The translations under genes were made by a program, and so were the position numbers. Shown here in pieces: positions 1-11,082 of a stretch of 58,772 nucleotides of DNA. The stretch is taken from positions 1 through 58,772 of the forward strand of contig VXIS01000305.1 of NCBI GenBank assembly GCA_008704415.1, read 5' to 3'. Within the stretch, counting starts at the first letter, position 1. Each line of letters starts with the position of its first letter. The notes below the pieces were generated by a model. That model made no database searches. It was not told the origin of the DNA and saw only the letters and a program-made list of their open reading frames with translations. This stretch comes from Sphaerosporella brunnea (taxonomy: Eukaryota; Ascomycota; Pezizomycetes; Pezizales; Pyronemataceae).

Positions 1-710
1 TGTAAGCCTTGACGAAAACCCGCTTGACTGGTGGAAAGCGAATGAGCATCGCTATCCCGTCGTCGCTAAGATGGCTCGGGACTATCTCGCTATACCGGGC
101 TCCAGTGTGCCCAGCGAGCAGCTATTTTCTCAGTATGTCTTTTTATTAACTTTGATACCGCTTGTCTGACTAGATTGCGCTCGGCAGAGCAGGAGATGTA
201 ATAACAAAGAAGCGAAACCGGCTTCTTGAAGAATCCAGCAGTGCGGTTCTACTGGTCAAAAGTTGGCTCAATCAAAAGACCGTCGACGACAGGGAACTCT
301 ACGGCCTAGATCAGAACCTTGCCCCACCCGGGGATGCTGCAGAGAGCGACAGAGACATGGAGGTGGAGCGACAGGCATTGGGTGAGGGGATGGGTGAGGG
401 GATGGATGCGCAGCAAGAAGAAGGCTTCGACTTCGATTCGGGATCAGATCTGACGGACATAGAGTGATGTGTCGAAGGATGGTCACGCGAGGTTGGATCT
501 GTACATAGCGAAACCAGAACCAGAATCTGACACTGACATTGATCCTCGTATACCCGGGCCGGCTCGCGCAGCAAAAATTAGTATGGCGGCTCGAGCTTTG
601 GCTCGAGCTTTGCAGGCTCGGCTCGGCTCCACGAGCCTGGCACTCGGTCGAGCCGAGCCAGCTCGAACGCACCCCTTGGCTCGACTCGAGCCAGCTCGTG
701 TCCATCACTA
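1..710 (+). mobile_element. 3' end of a hAT DNA transposon
   Basis: The right end of a hAT element; its left part lies outside the window. It holds the transposase C-terminus (separate entry) and then about 240 bp of non-coding DNA full of GGCTCGAG/GCTCGGCT-type subterminal repeats. It ends at 710 in GTGTCCATCACTA. That terminus is the reverse complement of the sequence starting at 46549 (TAGTGATGGACACGA), which identifies it as a terminal inverted repeat. hAT elements carry such short TIRs and GC-rich subterminal motifs. The 8-bp target duplication cannot be checked because the other end is missing. Confidence 0.8.
2..467 (+). CDS. hAT transposase, C-terminal dimerization region (5' partial)
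   Basis: The last part of a hAT-family transposase. The frame is open at the left edge. Exon 2-132 encodes a WW-containing segment followed by [20 protein letters not shown], the classic start of the hAT C-terminal dimerization region. A 55-nt GT..AG intron (133-187) is inferred because splicing restores the conserved [19 protein letters not shown] reading. Exon 188-467 continues through the LVKSWL helix and ends in an acidic Glu/Asp-rich tail. In the family this region dimerizes the transposase in the nucleus. The catalytic DDE core is not in the window, so whether the full gene is intact is unknown. No stop or frameshift is seen in the visible part. Confidence 0.8.
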
Positions 711-930
711 AAAATGTCTCAGCCCATCGGTCTAAACTATTAGTGGCATTATCTTGGTTATCTCGACCTTCAGAGATGTGATCTGTCAGCTTTGGCATCT
801 CTCAAAATCCTCGGTGATTGGTGAAGCTTGTCCTTGCAGCGTTAGCTGCTGACGATTCCTGCCATTTTCGCCTTTTGCTTTCACCTTTTGCGTTCCCTTT
901 TGGGTGGGCGGACAGCCTGTGCGATTAGAG
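711..930. repeat. dispersed repeat that hosts the hAT insertion
   Basis: The stretch around 735-920 recurs near 33256-33370 and, inverted, near 33740-33920. Shared blocks include GATCTGTCAGCT, CTCGGTGATTGGTGAAG and TTTTGCTTTCACC. The hAT element ends at 710 inside this repeat, so the repeat looks older than the hAT. Its nature is unknown. From 930 to 1227 I see nothing recognisable. Confidence 0.5.
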
Positions 931-1227
931 TGCGACCTGACTCTTCCCCCGCGTCGAACACTCTCCGTCTCTCTGGTCAGCAAATAACTAAACAGGCCCG
1001 TACATCCCTAATATATAAAACTAGGGGCTCAGCATGCAGCAAGATACGAACCTCCAACCTACCGGAGTACAGAGAACGACGGACAAGTGGGGTAGCTGAG
1101 ATGCATTTGATATAAGATAGCTGCGAAGAAGCAGACTCTTCATTTTGCCCGCCGTTTCCCCGATCATCAAGACCAGTCCTCTTAGTCATCGTCCATCACT
1201 CTCCCTCAAAGCCTGTCATCGGCCACA

Positions 1228-2282
1228 ATGTCATTCGCCCCAAAAAACACACCAGCACCAGAGGCACCAACAGCGGCACAAATCGTGCACTGGTGGAAGC
1301 GTCTAATTGCCAGCGATCTGAAGGGTCTCAGCCGCTTCTATGGTAGTGGCGCAGATTTATTTCACAGTGCAGTCTGCTAAGGCCGCTGAAATGGCCAAAA
1401 GATGGTTGCAAACGAGAAACTGTGCTGCACTTGACACTGCTCGCTCTATACGAGCTTGTAGCGCTGGTTGGTACGTGCGGTTGCCCTCTCTCCGACCCGA
1501 ATATAGCATCAACGGTTAACATTCGTGTGACCCATCCCCTCATTCTTGATGCTAACTGATCAGTACTAGTATGAGGATGGGGGAGAGAATTGACATCGTC
1601 AAAAAGACTCTCCATAAGGTTGCTGGAGTCTATCAGCTAGCCTCGGAGAAGGACAACGGTGGCATTGTTTTCTCAACTCCAAAGGATATAAAAATGTCAC
1701 AGCCAGAAGAGTGCCACGAATAATCGATCAGCCCGGTTTCAGGGGCGTGGCAAGGATTGGAACTGAATCACAATACCGAATCTTGAAGCCGTTCGCCGAC
1801 CCTGTCGAAATGAGAAGACTGCTTCTGGTGATGATTTTCACGGACGGCGCGGTAGGACGCTGCGTTCCTGAGTGAAATGAAACCTCGCTCATCTGAAGAA
1901 CAGATCGAGGGTGAGCGGAAAGGCCTACCCACCGATGTCATTACGAAAAAGGCGAGGGACATCGAAAAGTAACATGGACCTGATGGTGTGAAAGGTCAGT
2001 TAATTAGAGTTGCTGCCTCAAAACCTTTACCCCGTAGCTAAACCCCTACCCAGCGACATCATATCAGTTTGTAGCGTTTGAAAACGATGAAGGAGCAAAG
2101 AGAATGCTCGAGGGTCTGGCCGACAGCCAGCATCCCGGTGATTACGTTGGATGTCTGTGTAAGTTATAATCTGTAGTCAGCTAGTGGGGTTTCGAGATAC
2201 AGAACATTGATTGAACTCTTCATTCTAGTTAACGACGAGCTCGAGATTATGCTTGAACATCAGAGGTCCGATTGGAACATTG
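1228..2282 (+). pseudogene. decayed von Willebrand factor A (VWA) domain protein gene
   Basis: Remnants of a multi-exon gene. Pieces in order are: an N-terminal peptide from 1228; a hydrophobic strand (LHLTLLALYELVALV, about 1418-1472) followed by TSMRMGERIDIVKK (about 1570-1612), which fits the first VWA strand and a degenerate MIDAS (DxSxS) motif; RIIDQPGF and GTESQYRILKPFADPV (about 1715-1806); LLLVMIFTDG; then FVAFENDEGAKRMLEGLADS (from about 2070) and FNDELEIMLEHQRSDWNIV, with intron-like GT..AG boundaries between blocks. Stops and frame changes interrupt the joined reading, so it is not functional as it stands. A better preserved but 5'-truncated relative lies at 19132-19757 with the same exon pattern. 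VWA proteins typically bind ligands through a metal site; the native role here is unknown. Confidence 0.65.
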
Positions 2283-2400
2283 TAAGCTAACTTATCGCCT
2301 TTTTGTTGCGGTCTAGAAGTAAAACTACAAGTACAAGCTGACATCACACCCCTTCCAAAAGCTCTCAAGACTTTTAGTTGGCTCTAGTTTTGGAGATGTA

Positions 2401-2802
2401 CTATGGCGGCCGAGTGCCAAGTCAAAAAAAATCTGATTGGCTGCAGCGTTGCAAAAAGCAGGGAAGAGAAATAAATTCAATATTAAGCCATTAGAATTGT
2501 CCTTAACCTCGCATATAACTGCGTAACCGCGGGCTAGCTGTTTTGCCGGAGGGTCGTGGTATTATCAGAGGTGAAGAAACGCCGCCAGGCATCGCACTCC
2601 CGCTGCGCTACGTGGGTCCGCATGGCCGCACAATGCCAAGTCGCAAACACCTTTCTGCCCCACACCCAGCGGGGTCAGTTCCTAGTCACAGACAGTGCAA
2701 CAAAGCATTCCCATCACGGAATTATCATTTTATTCACTTCGTTACTTGCGGCGTTGCTTTGGCCAATCAGAATTTTTTTGACTTGGCACTCGGCCGCCAT
2801 AG
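2401..2802. mobile_element. MITE with CTATGGCGGCC termini and TA target duplication
   Basis: A 402-bp element with about 40-bp terminal inverted repeats. The left end reads CTATGGCGGCCGAGTGCCAA and the right end is its reverse complement, with one indel/mismatch near the inner end. Both sides are flanked by TA, as for Tc1/mariner-type insertions. No transposase is encoded. A degenerate relative occurs at 56232-56591. Confidence 0.8.
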
Positions 2803-4882
2803 TAAGTGCTCTCCAACTATCCAAGCGAAAGAATAAGGCTGTTCTATCCCGCCGACTATGTTTTTCCGAGATTCGTCAGACGAGTGTGGGAATGAGTTCT
2901 CGGCAGCCGGGCCAGCCAAGGAGTTGAGGCCCCGGATAGTGAGTGACGTGCTGTGGTGTTGTGGTAGTCTGCTTGCAAAGAGATCAAAAGTCTGTTTACG
3001 AGCTGCGAAAGTGTTTGTTTGCAAATTGTCCCTGATACCGGGTGGATCGATGTGACGGGTAGCATTATAACTAAGGCTGCCCTCTATCATAGCACATTCA
3101 CCTTATCTCCATCACCGCCACCTCCTCTCCGTGTAGCGCCACCACCGATCAACGGTCTCTTTCCTCCTTTCCTTTGTGTACCGCTGCAGTGCGTACTGCG
3201 ACATACTCCACGCGCGGAGAACGTGGGATATGTGTGTATATGTAATCACGTTGATCACTACCAGCACTGGTACTTATTTATGTACAGGGAAGTAGCTGCT
3301 GGGCGGAGCGCTCTAGAATGCTCATATTTACGTTCTCTGCTTGCTGCCCGGCGATTCTGCGTTTTTATCATGGATGAGGGTTCGCTCTGTCCCCTTGTTT
3401 GCGCAGTGCATCTGTATAAAAGCAGACTGTAGCAGGATCCAGACAGTGAACATCTCTCCCGGACGCGTCGTCTTCCTCTTTCACAATTTTTTGATTTTTT
3501 TTATATCCCTCTCTCAAGCGCTGCAAGGTGTTGTAGCGAGCGTTGAGGTTGGCATAACATCGCCGGGTGTTACGTTCTTTCGACCTGTTTGTCACCGCCA
3601 TTTTGGCACCGAGCAAGAACCTGTCACCGGCGGATCCTGTCACTGAGTCTCCAAAACCACTGTCCCCTTCCTACAAGCTGCCTAAAAACCGGCGCAGTCC
3701 GCTTGAAATCAGAGCCCGCCAGAACTAGAACCGGTAGCTGCATTGTCAGTCATCGCCAGACTCCAAGTCTTCCATCGCTCTCTCAGCGTCACTCCATAGC
3801 TGTCACTTTGAACGCTGTATCCCACAAAAAACACCACCACAAAAAAAGTTTGTACCAACCTCAAGGCTGGCGTAGCTTAAGTCTCAGCCCAGTCACTTAC
3901 GCAATCGAACGGACCTCTACAGACGGACATTTAGGGAGGGTGCGTTCGGTAGGCCGGATTTCCACAGAACTGAGTGGAAATCCATTATTGCTAGTGCTAG
4001 AGAAAGTCGACCCTGTTCGGTAGGCAGATTACCAGGAAAATTCCGTGGTGCCAGAGAATTCACCTCCGCACCAAATTCTGCGAAGCCACCCTTCCACGGA
4101 TTCAGAACCCTAACAATGGCCGACCCTCCAACTAACAGCCTCATCACTGCCATCCGCTCGTAGCTCTCGCATCCCCTACCAAACTGATTCAGGATGGAAT
4201 CAGGAGACCAGTGGTTTCCAGGCCCTGGGCAGAAATCTCACATTCGCGAAACGTGAACTACAATTCCACCGCCGAATGCTACCTTAAAACGTATGCTTGA
4301 GCCTTGCTTGCTTGCTTTATGCCAGGGCCTAACTACTGGTCGGCGGCAAAAGTACTATACACCGAAAACTTACCACCGCTTTCGGAGCCCGAAACAAAAA
4401 TCCCCGTTAAATCTCGACGAGTTTTAGAGCAATTCGATCGACCAAAGACATATTAAGCCCAGCCAACAATACGCAGCCTTGAACGCAGCGAAAACTTGCA
4501 AAAGAAACCGATTGAGGGCACACCTCCCCAGGAAAGGCGCACAGCTCGCACCTAGAAGAAGCAAGGCATGAAAACTTATCGCCGCCATTTTGTTCAATGC
4601 GCAGCTTCATGATCTTTGGAAGAATTGCGATCTGAGAGCATTGATCTCTTCAATAGTGATCTTATCCCCCTCCCTCCCTCCCTGAGAACAGTCTTCATCT
4701 CGTCGACGGCAAAAGTATCGAAAGCGCTGGTAACCCAAAGCTGCTGCTCTTGCCTCTCTTCTGTAGCTCGGAATGGGCCATTGACTCCAGGTTGCTTGTA
4801 GGGGGGCGACTGAATTCTCTCTCAGCGGGTCCGGATTTTTCAGCGTTCCAATACTTTTGACCAAAAGAGAACAAAAAATAAC
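2803..4882. other. gene-poor stretch, nothing recognised
   Basis: About 2 kb with only short overlapping frames on both strands and no homology I recognise. I see no long inverted repeat, tRNA or intron-exon structure here. It probably consists of old transposon remnants, but nothing in the sequence proves that. Confidence 0.4.
4873..4878 (-). terminator. RNA polymerase III terminator of the tRNA-Val gene
   Basis: A run of six A on the plus strand gives six T on the minus strand, five bases past the tRNA 3' end. This is a standard pol III termination signal. Confidence 0.8.
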
Positions 4883-4956
4883 TGACTTCAGCCAGGCTCG
4901 ATCTGGCGACCTCTCGTGTGTGAGACGAGTGTGATAACCAACTACACCATGAAGCC
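4883..4956 (-). tRNA. tRNA-Val (anticodon CAC)
   Basis: A complete 74-nt intronless tRNA on the minus strand. The acceptor stem GGCTTCA pairs with TGAAGTC (one G-U) and is followed by discriminator A. The D arm contains the A-box-like TGGTGTAGTTGG. The anticodon stem CTCGT/ACGAG encloses loop CTCACAC, giving anticodon CAC (valine, GTG codons). The T arm is GCCAG/CTGGC with loop ATCGAGC, where the first loop base is A rather than the usual T. A T6 terminator follows. It lies about 320 bp beyond the 3' end of the next gene and is transcribed in the same direction. Confidence 0.93.
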
Positions 4957-5271
4957 GGATACATTTTTTTTAGGGCACTTTTGACTCAGAACGCATCCAG
5001 ATTCCCTTTCTCACCGTACAATCCTCTCAAAGAAACCAGAAGCAGCTCAACTCAACTCAGTTCAACGTAATTCGATTTGAATTTGCCATACTTTAAATGG
5101 TACACCGCCTCCCATCAGGAAGCGCACATCATTATCATAATCCCCTCCCATCCGACCGAGCATATCCCCTATCCCATCCCAAAGAAAAAGAAGGAAAAAC
5201 ACGCAAAAAAAACAACGGAGAAAAATGTGAATTAGAGACAAAACAGAAAAGCCCATGTAAATTTTTTTCAT

Positions 5272-6507
5272 CTAGTAATCCGACGACTCCGGGTGCGCAA
5301 CCCAGTTCTCGACGTTGTCATCGATAGAGGTCCAGTCAGAGCCGCTGGTCGTCCTGCTCTCCAGCGCCGCAAAGTTGTTGCTGACTTTAGTAGCCTTGGG
5401 CTTAGGCACGACGGGGGCGGGCCTGGTGAACTCGGGGGCAGGGGCGACGGGCTTGGGCTTTGGGGCGGCCTCGCGTTCGTCACTGCTCTTAGGAGCATCG
5501 GAATCATCGGCTTTACGGTCCTTACGTCCCTTCTTGCTCTTGACTTCGTTCCATTCCGGCTCGGGAACCTGAAGGCCGCGGGGGATAGACTCCCAGGAGT
5601 CGCCGAGGGTGGTGGAGGCAGTAATCGTCTCATCGGCGGAATCTGCGGGCGTGAAGATGTCCAGAAGGACGGGCTCGGAGACAGGAGTGACAGCGGGGGC
5701 GGGAGACTTCTTGCCTGAGGCGCCGACCTGGGTCCAGGCGGAAGTGTCAGGAGCGGGAGAAGCGGCAGGACGAGTTTGCTGCTGCTTGGCCTCCTCAGCT
5801 CTCATAGCCTTGCGGTGCTGCTCGAAGCGGGCTTGCTGCTCGGCGCGCTCCTCGGCACGCTCGGCCTTCTTTTTCTCCTTCTTCTTTGCGTTCTTTGTCG
5901 CGTGAACTCCAGGCTCGCTGCTGGCAGTGCTCTTCTTGGACTTCTGACCGCGCGGAGGCTGAACAGGAGCACCGATGCGGAGGACGCCGGGTCCGCCAGT
6001 AGAGGCTTCCAACATGTCGCTGGGATCAGAACTGGAGCCCTTGACGGCGGTGAACTCCTCATCGTCGATGTCGCCGTCTGCGCCGGTGGAGGAGGTCTGG
6101 CTGGCGGCGTAGTTACGCGAGGCGCCGGGCTTCAGCGAGGAGGCTCCGAGTCCCTGCGCCTTCATCCGTCGCGCCGCGTCGCGCAGATCAATTTCTTCCG
6201 CAACATCATCATCATCGCTCTGGGTGTTGGCGCTCTCCGTTTCCTTGGGCACCACTGGCACCTCCTTCGCAGTAGTCGACTTCTTCGTCTTCTTCCTAGC
6301 CTTCTTTTTGATTTCGCCCGCAGCGTCGGTGCCACTCCCCCCTGCGTTGACAAATAGCGCTTTGGGCTTCTCCTTGTCTTGTAGTGGATCCTGTTTCTTC
6401 GGTACCGTCTTCTTGTTGCGCTGGTTCAGGTACCACACTGCTGCGGCCACGCAGAGGAAGACCGCCCACGACACTAACGGTCCCATCGCCATTGAACTTT
6501 GCGACAC
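5272..6507 (-). CDS. membrane-anchored, lysine-rich charged protein (unknown function)
   Basis: A single-exon frame of 411 aa on the minus strand. The N-terminus (MSQSSMAMG) is followed by one hydrophobic helix (about residues 10-28, VSWAVFLCVAAAVWYL) and then a strongly basic stretch (NQRNKK, KKKARKKTKK), so a signal-anchor topology with a cytosolic body is likely. The rest is low complexity: an acidic patch (DDDDVAEEIDL), a Lys/Glu/Arg-rich probable coiled coil (about residues 205-245), Pro/Ala-rich linkers and a C-terminal Trp-containing tail (SDWTSIDD, NWVAHPESSDY). I believe similar proteins exist in other ascomycetes but cannot name the family. The start was chosen because the only helix begins directly after it. 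ER or outer mitochondrial membrane location is a guess. Confidence 0.75.
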   Translation of the reverse strand: MSQSSMAMGPLVSWAVFLCVAAAVWYLNQRNKKTVPKKQDPLQDKEKPKALFVNAGGSGTDAAGEIKKKARKKTKKSTTAKEVPVVPKETESANTQSDDDDVAEEIDLRDAARRMKAQGLGASSLKPGASRNYAASQTSSTGADGDIDDEEFTAVKGSSSDPSDMLEASTGGPGVLRIGAPVQPPRGQKSKKSTASSEPGVHATKNAKKKEKKKAERAEERAEQQARFEQHRKAMRAEEAKQQQTRPAASPAPDTSAWTQVGASGKKSPAPAVTPVSEPVLLDIFTPADSADETITASTTLGDSWESIPRGLQVPEPEWNEVKSKKGRKDRKADDSDAPKSSDEREAAPKPKPVAPAPEFTRPAPVVPKPKATKVSNNFAALESRTTSGSDWTSIDDNVENWVAHPESSDY

Positions 6508-7815
6508 CCTCTCCCGAATGTTGTCGAGGCCGTGCTGAGTGTTACGCGTGATGTCGCCGCGAGCTGCGAGAGGGGTTAGTTCACGTCCGTGGTTGCGGCG
6601 AGAAAATCGAGTTTTGGGTGTGGGTATACCTAGAACGGCAACCCCTTTTCAGCTTCTTCGAAGAAAATCGAGCCCGAGTCGGGTTGACGGAGGAGCTGTC
6701 AATGGTGGTAACCGGCGAGAAAGAAGTTGTTGCGGACGGGATAAACGGCTGAAGGGAGAGGTGACAGTAGGGAGAAAAGCAGGGGGCGGCGACGTGAAGA
6801 AGAATAGAAAGGTGTCAGAAGTTGAATGGGAGGGGGAGGATGGAGTGGGTGATGAGGATGGAATGCAACACGGAGAAGAAGGGGAGACGAAGCGTGTTCT
6901 CGCAACTGCTTGCGGTACCGTGTCTTCTTTGGCAGCTTGGCCCTCGCTCCCTGCCTGCAACTGCTGCGACTCAGTTGCTCTGCTTCTGCCTCAAGGGACA
7001 CGCAAAAGGAAGCAAAGCAAGCAGCTTTGGCCCGTGCTAGCCGCTTCCTGATTGGCTCCACACCTCTCCCGTTGAGGCCACGCAACAAAAGCACTTTTAC
7101 TTTGCTCTTTCGGCCCATATCGAGAAGTCTGACAGCGGCTGCGAAAGGGGAGGAAAGCAAGCCCTCCACGGCGACGAATAGGACGAATAGGAGCTTGGTT
7201 GCACCGCAGAATGAGATGCTACGATGTGTGGCAAACGCCGGATCCATCGCCATCGATTTGTCTGCGTGTTGCAATCCCGTCCGGCCGCGAGATGAACAGC
7301 AGCTGTCCGTTGCCCGGAGATCTCTCACGTGGGTGCGGCTTCGGAGACCAAGTCAGCCATGTCGTGATGCGGGTCGGCTTGGCTCATGGATTGTCATCAT
7401 GAGATCTGGCATTATATAATATGCAAAGCTGCAGACCCTCACATCAAGGACGATAGACTCGAGTCATTCACATGGCTCTCCACTCGTCTCTGCAGAGCCC
7501 CACTGTATGATCTATATATATCAGACCAAAGAGGCAACCTTCAACGGTGCAACCTACACAGCCTATCGATATCCACTTGAGCAGGTATGAGCATTACGTG
7601 TGAATGGATTGAACCGAATGGGTAACGATAAGGCGATGGATATATACCGTGACTGGTGATGCAGAATCATGACTGAGATGTGTAAGTACAATCGACTCTC
7701 TATAAGAATAGGCTCCGGACCGGAGATGCGCAGTCTTATAGCGAATCCTTATGTCGGGTGTGGCTTGGCATGGGTGATCGCCGATGATGCTCCGATCCGG
7801 CAGAATCTTCGACTA
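6508..7815. other. upstream intergenic region, nothing recognised
   Basis: The 5' flank of the minus-strand membrane protein gene plus about 1 kb with no supported gene. Several short frames here are out-of-frame shadows of purine-rich sequence. Confidence 0.4.
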
Positions 7816-8011
7816 CCGTAAAAACTCACTTATAAGAGACCCCTCCAGATTTGGTTAGCGGCACAGAATTGCCTTATAGGGAATTTAATGTCTCCAAAAG
7901 GAAGTCAGTAAAAACAAGAACCCTCCTTGGTAAGCTCAAAAGTTTCCCTATAAGGCAATTATTTGTCGCTAACCAAATCTGGAGGGGTCCCTTATAAGTG
8001 AGTTTTTACGG
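7816..8011. mobile_element. MITE with CCGTAAAAACTC termini and TA target duplication
   Basis: A 196-bp hairpin-forming element flanked by TA on both sides. The arms start CCGTAAAAACTCACTTATAA and continue through CCCTCCAGATTTGGTTAGCG with very few mismatches, so roughly half of each side is palindromic. No coding capacity. It shares the terminal CCGTAAAAACTC with the elements at 34660-34774 and 44020-44145, but its interior differs. Confidence 0.88.
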
Positions 8012-9185
8012 TATCACCGTCGATCTCACCTAGGTTTTGTCCGGCAAGAGATAAAAATGAGAAAGGTCAGGCGCCACAGTCACGGTTGTAAATTTTTTGC
8101 CGTGCTCCCTTGCAAATACCTCCTAAACAATCTACTTTTTATAAACCTAACCATACAAATTTCTCTCACATCCTCAGAATATTCTTATAGAAAAATTATT
8201 CTTATTTCCCATACATTGTCGGTGGGACCGCCAGAACTTAGTCGTATAAAGCGGTTATTCTTACACAGGGTATTCTTACAACGAGAGTCGACTGTACATA
8301 GACACTCTAGAGCCAGCAGCGTGCATTGCTGATCATGTTGTACACTGTCGTTCTATGCAGACAGGTATTGATGGCAACGGTAGAGTACACCATTGCTGAT
8401 CTCCTTGGCTGGGATTCGTTGGGAACAAAGGCCGAGAAAAGCGACATATTTCCAGAAGAATTGCAACGGGATGAGTCGGCATTGGATGTGACTCTATTGT
8501 TTTACCGTAAGCGATGATGATAATAGGATGAGATGTTGTTTATTTCTCCCGCTTGTCAAGAAAGGGAGCACCGAGTGCTCCTCGATGACTCGCGCGTGGA
8601 TTGCAGGGTTGATTCCATTTCCAGCTTAGCTCAATGCCGCGACAAAGGCCACACCAAACCCAATCAGCCTGGTAGCGCCACGTTCGCCAGGTCGAGCCAC
8701 GGCTTCATTCAACCTCTCCTCCTCATCCCCTCAGAAACATCCAAAGCACTCCCGACAAGCTTCATTGACCCTATCGACAGCATCGATACAGCTCCTAACT
8801 TCTTTTCCCGGCAAACAAAAGAGCCTCTCGAAGCGAACCAGGGCTCTCGTCCATCACTCACTGCTGAACCGTCGCCAAACAGACACGGCCCGCGCTCCCG
8901 TCTGTCGTTCGTTACTAGGGCGACAGCTACTGTTTGTGTCGACCCCCGTTACCGAGCACAAAACAATAAACATCTCTCAAGGATCAGATGGCATCGCACC
9001 TGTTTGGGTTTGTAAAGTGTTCTTTCAATTCCATCCAATTGCCCACACCTCCCCACCACACTCTCCCCCCCCCCCTTTTCGCCTCGCCGCACCACCAGAG
9101 TCCGGATCGACTGCAACCCCCCGACCCCCCCGACCCCGACATTTCGCCTACCCCTCTCCACCAGCCCCTTTGACCGAAACGGATC
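8012..9185. other. region upstream of MOB1
   Basis: No supported gene. The last 150 bp are pyrimidine-rich, with a long C run near 9067-9078, as is common in fungal promoters and 5' leaders. An unrecognised 63-codon frame sits at 8326-8517. Confidence 0.4.
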
Positions 9186-10288
9186 ATGAACTCGATTAAC
9201 GCTATGCTTAGTCGTTTCCGAAAACCCAACAAGCAGCAGCCGGCGTCGTTGCCGCAGTCCTCCGGCGGCAGCGGAGGAAGTGGTACTGGAGGTAGCGGAT
9301 TCAACGGAGCAGCAGTCCCCGGAGGACCCCCGACCGGCGGTCTCATGCCGAACTCCCCTACCGGACCGCGAGTCGCCGCGAAGCCGCTTTTCCTCTGCAA
9401 GCCCTTCGTCACTAGTCAGCTGGTCAAGGGAAGTTTCAGCACGATCGTTGTCCTTCCCAAGTATGTCGATCAGGGCGAGTGGCTGGCCCTCAACGGTACG
9501 TGAACACTCAATTCGTCGAGCAATGGAACATTCTCTTACAGGCTTGTTTGCACAGTGTTCGAGTTCTTTGACATGTTGAATCGCTTCTATGGTGTCATCA
9601 ACGAGTTCTGTACTCCCAGGAACTGCCCCTCCATGTCGGCTGGCCCCGGGTAAGTTCTCCGAATATTCTCCACGGCTAAGAACTATAACTGATGGCTCCC
9701 CAGTCTCGACTACACCTGGCTTGACGCCAACAAGAAGCCGATGCGCCTCCCCGCTCCCACCTACATCGAATACGTTCTCCAATGGATCAATAACAGAATC
9801 AATGACGAGACAATATTCCCCACCAAGGCGAGTGGTACAACCACTGCGACCACTGCCACTCCCTCCGCCATGGTTCCCGGTAGTAATACCCGCAGCCTCT
9901 CTGGCGGCGGAGAGACTTGGGTTGGTAAAGAAGGCGGCTTCCCTCAGTCGTTTGAGCAAACTTGCAAGGGCATCTATAAGCAGATGTTCCGCATCTTTGC
10001 TCATATTTACCACACCCATTTCGACAAGATTCTCCACATGAGCCTGGAGGCCCATTTTAACAGTCTCTTCGTCCACTTCATCCACTTTTCGAGGGTTTGT
10101 GCTCCTGAGCGAATGGTGATGAATGCTAACTAGTTTAGACCTTCAATCTCCTCGAACAGCGTGATCTGGAGCCCTTGCGTGCTCTCATCGAGAACTTCGA
10201 GGAGCAGGGGCTGTTCAAGGACGGTTCCAGCTCCAGGGCGCAGCAGCAGCCGCCGCAGCAACAGCAACAGCAGCAACCGCAGCAGTGA
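9186..10288 (+). CDS. mob1: MOB1 kinase activator (mitotic exit / septation signalling)
   Basis: Four exons (9186-9495, 9556-9649, 9704-10094, 10139-10288) join in frame to 314 aa. Mob1 binds and activates NDR/LATS-type kinases (Dbf2/Sid2) in the mitotic exit or septation network at spindle poles and the division site. After a Gly/Ser/Pro-rich N-terminus the Mob/phocein fold begins at about residue 65. Visible signatures are GEWLALN, FEFFDMLNRFYG, the zinc ligands in FCTPRNC and in IYHTHFDKI, and LEAHFNSLFVHFIHF. An insertion of roughly 35 residues rich in Thr, Ser and Gly follows the INDETIFPT segment and precedes ETWVGKEG. The C-terminus is a Gln/Pro tail after the core fold. The start ATG lies behind a pyrimidine-rich leader and opens the frame. 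Introns are 60, 54 and 44 nt. Confidence 0.95.
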
Positions 10289-11082
10289 ACATTCTCCATT
10301 CGAGTTCCGCAAGATACCAGTTTTTTCCGCCTTCCTTCTTTGACGCATCATACGATTAGGGCTTCGATTTCGACTTCGGGAGTTTGTTTTTGCTTTTGTC
10401 AACGTACAGCATCACCGACATCTAGAGTACCTATGTACTCGTTCACTCTTTACTTATGATACCTTTGGGCTTGCTCTTTCTTTTTTGGGCGTTTTGGTTG
10501 CAAGATATACGCCCGGTCACTCTTTTTATGGATATTTATGGGGATTTTCTGGATCTACATTCGTTTTCACATGTCATTCATTCTGTTGTTGCTGTCACGG
10601 CATGTGTGCGTGTTGTTGCTGTAGGGGAACTGATGGAATTGGCGATGTCGAGCTGTCTTGTTTTTTCCCGACAATTGTTTTCATGGGTTTCCGTTTCCGT
10701 TTCCGTGTCCTTTCTTTTTTTCTTTTTTCCTTTTTTGCTTGCAGAAACTCGTAGGGCATTTTAGTAGACGCGGACTGCATTGATACAGCTTAATAGGAGT
10801 GTTTCTGTTTGGAAGGAAAGACAAGGATAGGTGAGCTATGGTGATATAGAAGTGTTTGAATTCCCAATGGCAAGAGCTTTCAGCTCCTCGAATGCAGATG
10901 TCGTGATATGTATATTACAAAAACCAAACCCTCAGAAACGTAAAATCCAACGCCAAAGAAACCACAGAAAAAGCCCAGTCATGAAAGTCGCAAGTGCTCC
11001 TCATTCGGAATAGCTACCTAGTGTCGCCCAACAACCTCCTCATCCCCTCTCCTTTCCCGCATCCATCCATCCCCTGGACATC
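10289..11082. other. convergent intergenic region between MOB1 and LSM8
   Basis: Holds the 3' ends of two convergent genes. It is T-rich after the mob1 stop and A-rich before LSM8. No gene or repeat was recognised. Confidence 0.4.

Noticed and set aside
268..798. 176-codon minus-strand frame in the hAT element
   Set aside because: It is antisense to the transposase exon and the subterminal repeats, with no recognisable domain.
5293..6357. Long frames on the plus strand opposite the membrane-protein gene
   Set aside because: They are antisense shadows of biased Ala/Lys/Glu codons and show no family features.
8949..10085. 378-codon minus-strand frame opposite MOB1
   Set aside because: It crosses MOB1 exons and introns and has no recognisable domain, whereas the sense strand is unambiguous.
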